Both the position numbers and the translations under genes were made by a program. Below, piece after piece: positions 7,508 through 12,647 of a stretch of DNA of 12,647 nt (position 1 is its first letter; the number at the start of each line of letters is the position of its first letter). Below the pieces are notes generated by a model that worked only from the letters and a program-made list of their open reading frames with translations, made no database searches and was not told the origin of the DNA. Source of the DNA: Clostridia bacterium. GTDB taxonomy: Bacteria; Bacillota; Clostridia; Christensenellales; CAG-138. Location of the stretch: positions 1-12,647 of the forward strand of contig JAFSFN010000152.1 in NCBI GenBank assembly GCA_017435185.1. The letters are read 5' to 3'.

Positions 7508-7535
7508 AAACTGCATTTGTACACTATGAAGACTG

Positions 7536-9620
7536 TCAGAAATTGAACAGCAGATCTTCGTAGGTGGGGAAAGGCCAAAATTCTTTTGCGGTGAGAACTT
7601 CAAGCTCATCAGCATAAGAACGAAGCTCGTTCATTGTGGGAAGTGTTACATCACGGCAATACTCCGCAAGCGCAAGACTGTCGGCAATATTTGATGCATT
7701 AAGAATCTCGGACTTAAGTTTGCCGCAGGCAATATACAGCTTATTTGCATTATCGGAAATATCTCTGAGCAATTCTTCTTCGGGGGCTGTCAAAACCGAC
7801 GACACTGCTTTCTTGCTGTTTATTGTGTCCGAAAGAAGTTTTTCATATTCAAAGACGGCAGGCAAGATTTCTTTGCGAGCCATTTCAAGCATGGTGTTGG
7901 CTTCAATACGGATAAGTTTTGAATAGCTTTCAAGTGATATTTCGTAGCGGGATTCAAGCTCTCGCTTTGTGTAGATGCCATGCTTAGTCAAAAGCTCTAC
8001 ATTTTTGGGTGAGATGAGGCTGGGAAGTGCGTCAACCGTGGTGGGATGATTTGTAAGCCCCCTCGACTCGGCTTCGTCTACCCATTCTTTTGAATAATTG
8101 TTTCCGCTGTAAAGTATACGCTTGTGGTTGCGTATCGTTCTGCGGAGCAACTTGAATGTTGCTGTTTTAAGATCTTCCGCTTGCTCTAGTTCATCAGCAA
8201 ACAATCGGAGTGATTCGGCAACTATTGTGTTGATAATAGTATTTGCATCGGCTATCGAATGGCTTGAACCGGGCATACGGAATTCAAACTTATTGCCCGT
8301 AAACGCAAGAGGGCTTGTCCTGTTGCGGTCTGTATTGTCAAGTCTGAGATGGGGCAACACTTTTACGCCGCTTTCAAGAGTTCTGTATGAAGCGGCTTCA
8401 TAGTCTTCCTTAGCTTCGATGCTTGAAAGGATGGATTCAAGGTCATCACCGAGGAAAATAGATATGATTGACGGAGGTGCTTCTTGCGCACCGAGACGGC
8501 AGTCGTTTCCTGCACTGGCGACAGAAGCACGAAGCAGATCCTGATAATCGTCAACGCCCTTTATAACGGCGCAAAGGAATATAAGGAAGAGCATATTGCT
8601 TTGCGGCGATGAGCCGGGATTGAGCAGATTGATGCCTGTATCGGTTGAAAGGGACCAGTTGTTGTGCTTGCCGCTTCCGTTAAGACCGGCAAAAGGCTTT
8701 TCATGCAAGAGACACACAAAACCGTGTCGCAATGCAACTTTTTTCATGATTTCCATTGTGAGCTGGTTATGGTCTGTTGCTGTGTTTACGCCGCTATATA
8801 TGGGAGCAAGTTCGTACTGCCCGGGTGCAGCTTCTTTATGTTCTGTTTTGGCATAAACGCCTAAACGCCAAAGCTCGTTATCAAGGTCACGCATGAAGAG
8901 CTTTACACGGGGCTGTATCGCACCAAAATAATGGTCATCAAGCTCCTGACCCTTTGGCGGTTTTGCGCCGAAGAGTGAGCGAGAGCAGAATATAAGGTCT
9001 TTTCTTTGGTCGAAAAGCTCTTTTTCAACGAGGAAATATTCCTGTTCGGCACCTGCGTTAGCGTTTACGCTCTTTACATCATCGTGGCCGAAAAGTTTGA
9101 GCATTCTCAAAGCCTGCTGATTTATAAGCTGCATTGAACGCAGGAGCGGAGTTTTTTTGTCAAGAGCTTCGCCGCTGTATGAACAAAATACAGTGGGTAT
9201 GCAAAGCGTTTCGTCTTTTATGAAAGCATAGCTTGTGGGATCCCATGCCGTGTATCCGCGAGCTTCAAAAGTGACTCGAATACCTCCGGATGGGAAACTT
9301 GAAGCATCAGGCTCGCCCTTTATAAGTTCTTTTGCGGAAAACTCCATTATAGCAGAGCCGTTGTTGTGCGGAGAAATGAAGCTGTCGTGCTTTTCGGCAG
9401 TGATGCCTGTGAGCGGTTGGAACCAGTGCGTGAAGTGTGTTGCGCCTTTTTCGATAGCCCAATCTTTCATTGCAGAGGCAACAACTCCTGCAACATCTTC
9501 GTCAAGAGCACTGCCCATGCGGATAGTATCCTTGAGGGCATTATATGTTTCTTGCGGTAATCTTTCTTTCATTACCGTTTCGTTAAATACCATTTCGCCG
9601 AATAATTCGCTTATGTTCAT
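7536..9620 (-). CDS. glnN: Glutamine synthetase type III
   Basis: 694 residues; this length separates the GSIII/GlnN class (~700-730) from types I (~450) and II (~350). It makes glutamine from glutamate, ammonium and ATP in the cytoplasm. Class features are THWFQPLTG at 64-72, FPSGGIR at ~109-115, AGAEQEYF at 189-196 (metal-binding Glu), KTEHKEAAPGQYE at 258-270, GSGKHNNWSLS at 315-325 and NRTSPLAFTGNKFEFRMPGS near 433-452 (ATP and glutamate site). The C-terminal ~150 residues are helical and specific to this class. The start is the ATG at 9620, preceded by GGAGAA with 8 bases between GGAG and ATG; a TTG one codon upstream was rejected. It has a consensus promoter and its own terminator, with gdhA next on the same strand. 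It is likely nitrogen-responsive, but no known operator was recognised. Confidence 0.98.
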   Translation of the reverse strand: MNISELFGEMVFNETVMKERLPQETYNALKDTIRMGSALDEDVAGVVASAMKDWAIEKGATHFTHWFQPLTGITAEKHDSFISPHNNGSAIMEFSAKELIKGEPDASSFPSGGIRVTFEARGYTAWDPTSYAFIKDETLCIPTVFCSYSGEALDKKTPLLRSMQLINQQALRMLKLFGHDDVKSVNANAGAEQEYFLVEKELFDQRKDLIFCSRSLFGAKPPKGQELDDHYFGAIQPRVKLFMRDLDNELWRLGVYAKTEHKEAAPGQYELAPIYSGVNTATDHNQLTMEIMKKVALRHGFVCLLHEKPFAGLNGSGKHNNWSLSTDTGINLLNPGSSPQSNMLFLIFLCAVIKGVDDYQDLLRASVASAGNDCRLGAQEAPPSIISIFLGDDLESILSSIEAKEDYEAASYRTLESGVKVLPHLRLDNTDRNRTSPLAFTGNKFEFRMPGSSHSIADANTIINTIVAESLRLFADELEQAEDLKTATFKLLRRTIRNHKRILYSGNNYSKEWVDEAESRGLTNHPTTVDALPSLISPKNVELLTKHGIYTKRELESRYEISLESYSKLIRIEANTMLEMARKEILPAVFEYEKLLSDTINSKKAVSSVLTAPEEELLRDISDNANKLYIACGKLKSEILNASNIADSLALAEYCRDVTLPTMNELRSYADELEVLTAKEFWPFPTYEDLLFNF

Positions 9621-9626
9621 CAAATG

Positions 9627-9632
9627 TTCTCC
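9627..9632 (-). promoter_or_regulatory. Ribosome binding site fixing the glnN start
   Basis: GGAGAA on the minus strand; 8 bases separate GGAG from the ATG at 9620. The adjacent TTG at 9623 would be one codon earlier and is the poorer start codon. Confidence 0.75.
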
Positions 9633-9653
9633 ATTTTATGCAAATATACTACA

Positions 9654-9682
9654 ATTATATACCGTAAGAGTTTCGCGGTCAA
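9654..9682 (-). promoter_or_regulatory. Near-consensus sigma-A promoter of glnN
   Basis: On the minus strand, TTGACC (9677-9682) and a perfect TATAAT (9654-9659) are exactly 17 bases apart. Transcription would start near 9647 with a leader of about 27 bases. This is the strongest promoter in the window, as expected for a strongly expressed assimilation enzyme. Confidence 0.85.
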
Positions 9683-9690
9683 TGCAGCTC

Positions 9691-9719
9691 TTGCAAAGCT
9701 GAGCAAAGAATAGTAAAGT
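9691..9719 (+). promoter_or_regulatory. Weak candidate promoter of the citC operon
   Basis: TTGCAA (9691-9696) and TAAAGT (9714-9719) are 17 bases apart. The -10 box is poor, so activation by a regulator is possible. It lies back to back with the glnN promoter in a 127-base divergent spacer. The short inverted repeat TTGC/GCAA around 9691-9706 overlaps it. Confidence 0.3.
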
Positions 9720-9747
9720 AATGACGGAGAGAAGAGGTAGACAATAA

Positions 9748-10728
9748 ATGCAGAATTTTGTTGAAATATATGCTCCGCTTACAGGACAAAAGCTCAAGAC
9801 AGTGAGTGCTTTTTTGGAAAGCAGAGGACTGTCTTATGAGAATGATGCTGAGATTTGTGCCGTTATATGGAGTGACGACGGAAAAATTGAGGCTACGGGC
9901 TCGCTTGCGGGTAATGTTTTGAAATATATTGCTGTGAGCGAAAGTGCGCTGGGTACAGGCGCATGTGCGAGCATAGTCAGTGAGCTTGTGACCAGGGCGC
10001 ATAATTTGGGAAGAAAACACCTCTTTTTATATACCAAAAAAGAAAATGAAGCCATGTTTTCATCTCTTGGCTTTTATAAGGTCGTATGCACTGATAAAGT
10101 GCTGATGATGGAAAATAAAAAAGGCGGTATTGAAAAATTCCTTAATGATATAAAAACGGAGACAGTTGACGGACAGACGGTAGGTGCAGTCGTTGCAAAC
10201 TGCAATCCGTTTACTAACGGACATCTTTATTTGATAGAAAAAGCGGCGAGCCTTTGTGATACTCTCCATGTTTTCATCGTGAGCGAGGACAGGTCATATT
10301 TCAAAGCTGAGATACGGTATGACCTTGCAAAAAAATGTACAGAACATTTGAAAAATGTATTTGTTCATAAAAGTGAGCAGTATCTTGTGTCATATGCGAC
10401 ATTCCCCGCTTATTTTATAAAGGAAAAAGCAGATATCCAAAATGTACAGATGGATCTTGATCTCTGCCTGTTTGCGAAAAGAATCGCTCCTGCGCTTAAT
10501 ATAAAAAAACGCTTTGTTGGAACAGAACCTTTCTGCGCTGTAACATCATTGTATAATGAAAGAATGAAGCATATATTACCTCAAGCGGGCATAGAGGTCA
10601 TTGAGACAGAACGCCTTGACAACATAAGCGCAAGCGAGGTGCGAAGAGCGATAAATAACTCGGACATGGAGAAGATAAAGACGCTCGTTCCGAAGATTGT
10701 ATATGAATATATCAAAAGTAACACTTGA
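9748..10728 (+). CDS. citC: [Citrate (pro-3S)-lyase] ligase (citrate lyase acetylating enzyme)
   Basis: 326 residues. CitC acetylates the prosthetic group on the citrate lyase acyl carrier subunit (CitD), using acetate and ATP, and so switches the lyase on. A GNAT-like domain occupies ~1-120 (ALGTGACASIVSELV at 67-81, then the LGFYKV segment). A nucleotidyltransferase domain follows, with GAVVANCNPFTNGH at 146-159, where TNGH stands for the HxGH-type ATP site, and ISASEVR at 293-299, the ISxxxxR-like signature. Both domains in this order identify CitC and exclude stand-alone CoaD-like enzymes. A GAGG Shine-Dalgarno at 9734-9737 precedes the ATG by 10 bases. The next gene starts inside its 3' end. 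No citDEF is present nearby, so the target complex must be encoded elsewhere or beyond the right edge. Confidence 0.93.
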   Translation: MQNFVEIYAPLTGQKLKTVSAFLESRGLSYENDAEICAVIWSDDGKIEATGSLAGNVLKYIAVSESALGTGACASIVSELVTRAHNLGRKHLFLYTKKENEAMFSSLGFYKVVCTDKVLMMENKKGGIEKFLNDIKTETVDGQTVGAVVANCNPFTNGHLYLIEKAASLCDTLHVFIVSEDRSYFKAEIRYDLAKKCTEHLKNVFVHKSEQYLVSYATFPAYFIKEKADIQNVQMDLDLCLFAKRIAPALNIKKRFVGTEPFCAVTSLYNERMKHILPQAGIEVIETERLDNISASEVRRAINNSDMEKIKTLVPKIVYEYIKSNT

Positions 10729-12010
10729 AGAAATGCTTATTGCCCGTGAGGCAAGAGTGCAAAAACAGCGACAGCTCATTGAAAAGAATGGACTGCCGCT
10801 TGTTTGCTTTACAATGAATATTGCAGGCCCGGTGAAAAACACGCCTCTTGTGCAGTTTGTTTTCATGTGGGGAGCAAATATGCTTTACGGCTTGTTTGGT
10901 GACAATATAAAGGAAAGAGATATACAAATCGAAAAAACGGGTTGTACAGCATACTATGTAATTGATTGTGAAGCATCGGAAATAAAACAGAAAGCAGTGA
11001 GTATTGAAAACAGCAGTGAAGCGGCTCGGTTGTATGACATTGATGTTATAGATACTGACGGAAAAAAACTCTCACGAAGTGAAAAACGAAAATGCATCAT
11101 ATGTTCGGAAAAAGCGGCAGTATGTGCCCGAAGCCGAGCACATGGTCTCGAACAGGTACAGTCAAAAACCGATGAGCTTCTCATTAAATTTGCGGCAGAG
11201 AAACTCAGGGAATGTGCTTGTGAGGCACTCATTACAGAGGTAGAAGCCGTTCCGAAACCCGGACTTGTCGATGCGAGAGGAAGCGGCTCACACAAAGATA
11301 TGGATATCTGTACTTTCAAAAGAAGCATAGCGGCACTTGCTCCGTATTTTGAAGAGTTTGCTGTGTGCGGAATGAGAGCGCATGAAAAAACACCCGATGA
11401 TATAATGCAGCTGCTTCGCCAAATAGGCATAAGAGCCGAGAAAGCAATGTATGAGGCAACGGATAATGTTAATACCCATAAGGGCATGATATTCTCGCTG
11501 GGTCTTATTTTGTGCGATTTGGGCAGGCGGCTTATGGGTGAACATACTGCGTTGTGCTCGCTTGCTATGTCGGGTATGGATGAATCTTTCAGCCGAGCAA
11601 TGCAAACTCCTGTTACACATGGAGAAGTACAGTATAAAAAAAAAGGCGCCATGGGGATAAGGGGCGAGGCGGCAAACGGATTTCCTCATGCAAGAGAAGC
11701 GGCCTTGCGTTTTGCGCAGTATAGGAAGAATTTCAGCGTGAATGATGCGGCAGTGCTTACGCTTGCAGATATAATGAGAACACTTGAAGATACCAATATA
11801 CTTCATCGCGGTGGAACTCAAGCACTGATGTTTATGCACAAGCAGGCGGAGATAATCACTGCAATGCCTGAGGCGGAAAGATTGACAGCTATGGAAAAAC
11901 TTGATGCAGAGTTTATTGAAAGAAATATCAGCCCCGGTGGGTGTGCAGATACACTTGCGTTAGCTATTTTTCTTGACTTGCTTGAGAAAAAGTATTACTA
12001 TTCGTTTTAA
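10703..12010 (+). CDS. citXG: Fused CitX-CitG: citrate lyase prosthetic-group transferase and synthase
   Basis: 435 residues, two enzymes in one chain. Residues 1 to ~157 match CitX (holo-citrate lyase synthase, EC 2.7.7.61), which attaches the prosthetic group to CitD: LIAREARVQKQ near the start, RLYDIDV at 109-115, and CIIC plus AVCARSRAH at 131-147. Residues ~165-431 match CitG, which makes triphosphoribosyl-dephospho-CoA from ATP and dephospho-CoA: EVEAVPKPGLVDARGSGSH (179-197), NTHKGMIFSLG (257-267), GIRGEAANGFP (318-328), HRGG (368-371) and SPGGCADTLA (410-419). Such fusions are known, for example in Haemophilus. The ATG at 10703 overlaps citC by 26 bases and lines up with the CitX N-terminus; no good Shine-Dalgarno is present, so coupling to citC is likely. 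A TTG at 10697 and an ATG at 10733 were considered and rejected. Confidence 0.94.
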   Translation: MNISKVTLEEMLIAREARVQKQRQLIEKNGLPLVCFTMNIAGPVKNTPLVQFVFMWGANMLYGLFGDNIKERDIQIEKTGCTAYYVIDCEASEIKQKAVSIENSSEAARLYDIDVIDTDGKKLSRSEKRKCIICSEKAAVCARSRAHGLEQVQSKTDELLIKFAAEKLRECACEALITEVEAVPKPGLVDARGSGSHKDMDICTFKRSIAALAPYFEEFAVCGMRAHEKTPDDIMQLLRQIGIRAEKAMYEATDNVNTHKGMIFSLGLILCDLGRRLMGEHTALCSLAMSGMDESFSRAMQTPVTHGEVQYKKKGAMGIRGEAANGFPHAREAALRFAQYRKNFSVNDAAVLTLADIMRTLEDTNILHRGGTQALMFMHKQAEIITAMPEAERLTAMEKLDAEFIERNISPGGCADTLALAIFLDLLEKKYYYSF

Positions 12011-12032
12011 TATATTTTGACGAGAGAGGAAA

Positions 12033-12647
12033 ATGGAAAAGAAGAAATCGGCTTTCACGGCTTTTTTGCACAGAAAAGGCATCGTCATTTCATGGAAACG
12101 CTATTTTGTAGATGCGTTGGGTTCAATGGCGCTCGGCTTGTTTGCTACGCTTTTGATGGGTACGATATTCGGTACATTGGGTGACAAGCTCGGCATCGAG
12201 TTTTTTAATCAGCTCAAGGAATATGCACAGGGTGCTACAGGCTGTGCGCTTGGCGTTTCGATAGCGCTTGCTCTTAATGCACCTCCACTCGTAATGCTGT
12301 CTGCGGCTGTAGTGGGCTTGGCAGGTAATACACTCGGCGGCCCTGTCGGTGCTTTTCTTGCTGCAATAGTTGGTGTTGAACTAGGAAAAGTGGTATCAAA
12401 GGAAACGCCTGTTGACATAATCGTTACTCCTACTGTCACTATTGCATCCGGCTGTGCGCTGGCTATTGGCGTTGGCCCCATAGTTTCACAGCTCATGGAA
12501 TGGCTCGGTCAGGTGATAATGACGGCAACAGAGTTGCAACCGTTGCTCATGGGAATAGTAGATGGTTATTGCCTGCCTCATGGATTTATGGGACAGGTGT
12601 ATACTTGCGTAACAAATTGTTTGACTGGGGCTTTTTCCAAGAGCATA
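12033..12647 (+). CDS. PfoR-like PTS_EIIC_2 membrane protein, 3' part missing and end disrupted
   Basis: The frame is open from the ATG at 12033 to the window edge (205 codons). Residues 1-176 match the PfoR/PTS EIIC-like family (COG3641): a basic N-terminus ending WKRYFVDALG (21-30), alternating Gly/Ala-rich membrane segments (for example ~31-48, ~68-82, ~86-115), KETPVDIIVTPTVTI at 123-137 and ATELQPLLMGIV at 165-176. After Val176 (base 12560) the family should continue into further membrane helices, but this frame reads a polar, Cys-rich stretch unlike it. The frame is therefore probably broken or joined to foreign DNA there. Family members are integral membrane proteins annotated as sugar-PTS IIC-like; the substrate is unknown, and the spacing suggests a role in citrate or related metabolism. 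An AGAGAGGA Shine-Dalgarno lies just upstream, and 22 bases separate it from citXG with no terminator. Confidence 0.85.
   Translation, partial: MEKKKSAFTAFLHRKGIVISWKRYFVDALGSMALGLFATLLMGTIFGTLGDKLGIEFFNQLKEYAQGATGCALGVSIALALNAPPLVMLSAAVVGLAGNTLGGPVGAFLAAIVGVELGKVVSKETPVDIIVTPTVTIASGCALAIGVGPIVSQLMEWLGQVIMTATELQPLLMGIVDGYCLPHGFMGQVYTCVTNCLTGAFSKSI
12560..12647 (+). CDS. Fragment resembling the N-terminus of Bacteroidota LpxK (probable chimeric end)
   Basis: In the frame of base 12560, different from the PfoR-like frame, the last 29 codons read RWLLPASWIYGTGVYLRNKL and then FDWGFFQEH. This is the pattern I know from the start of Bacteroidota tetraacyldisaccharide 4'-kinase (LpxK), which phosphorylates lipid A at the inner membrane; the conserved Arg-Asn-Lys-Leu-Phe-Asp-Trp-Gly follows a hydrophobic anchor. 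It lacks a proper start codon and the P-loop that should follow lies beyond the edge. Upstream in this frame the translation is a shadow of the PfoR-like gene. Lipid A genes are not expected in a Gram-positive clostridium, so I read this as foreign sequence joined at ~12555-12562, either an assembly chimera or, less likely, a real insertion. Identification is from memory of the family, without a search. Confidence 0.55.

Noticed and set aside
9748..10728. citC as pantetheine-phosphate adenylyltransferase or an NMN adenylyltransferase
   Set aside because: The nucleotidyltransferase motif is shared, but the preceding GNAT-like domain, the NCNPFTNGH form and the neighbouring citXG point to CitC.
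10954..11652. Long minus-strand frame opposite citXG
   Set aside because: A Ser/Ala/Cys-rich shadow of the CitX-CitG fusion with no recognisable motif.
12209..12496. Minus-strand frame opposite the PfoR-like gene
   Set aside because: Antisense shadow of a Gly/Ala-rich membrane protein; Thr/Pro/Ala-rich composition is what the complement would give.
1..12647. CRISPR arrays, tRNA or rRNA genes, insertion sequences, integrases
   Set aside because: No regularly spaced direct repeats, cloverleaf-like segments, transposase motifs or terminal inverted repeats were seen on either strand.

Overview
The window most likely comes from an uncultured anaerobic member of the Clostridia (Bacillota), of the kind found in gut or rumen. 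The reasons are AT-leaning DNA with strong AGGAG-type ribosome binding sites, a GlnN-type (type III) glutamine synthetase beside a GdhA-type glutamate dehydrogenase, an ATP-type PEP carboxykinase, citrate lyase maturation genes, and a surface protein of clostridial style. No rRNA, tRNA, CRISPR array, IS element or integrase was seen. The genus cannot be fixed from the sequence alone.

Layout. (1) Bases 2-3589, plus strand: the 3' end of a large secreted or surface protein, a polytopic membrane protein that may be a GT-C-like glycosyltransferase, and a DPM1/GtrB-like family 2 glycosyltransferase. This run is closed by a 9-bp hairpin terminator that overlaps the last stop codon. (2) Bases 3754-5770, plus strand: pckA, followed by tadA (tRNA adenosine deaminase), whose best start lies inside the end of pckA. 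(3) Bases 5991-9620, minus strand: gdhA and glnN, the two enzymes of ammonium assimilation. Each has its own readable promoter, ribosome binding site and terminator. (4) Bases 9748-12010, plus strand, divergent from glnN: citC and a fused citX-citG gene, which activate and build the prosthetic group of citrate lyase. They are followed 22 bases later by a PfoR-like PTS_EIIC_2 membrane protein that runs to the window edge. The lyase subunits citD, citE and citF are not in the window.

How the genes fit together. PEP carboxykinase links oxaloacetate and PEP. Citrate lyase, if present elsewhere, would produce oxaloacetate and acetate. GdhA and GlnN turn 2-oxoglutarate and ammonium into glutamate and glutamine. 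Regions 2-4 are therefore a central carbon and nitrogen block, while region 1 is a cell-surface and glycosylation block.

The main anomaly is at the right edge. After about base 12560 the PfoR-like reading frame stops resembling its family, and the last ~87 bases, in another frame, read like the N-terminus of a Bacteroidota-type LpxK (lipid A kinase). A Gram-positive clostridium should not have this gene, so a chimeric assembly join is the simplest explanation. No clearly new biological system was found. The best candidate for uncharacterised biology is the membrane protein plus GT2 pair behind the surface protein.
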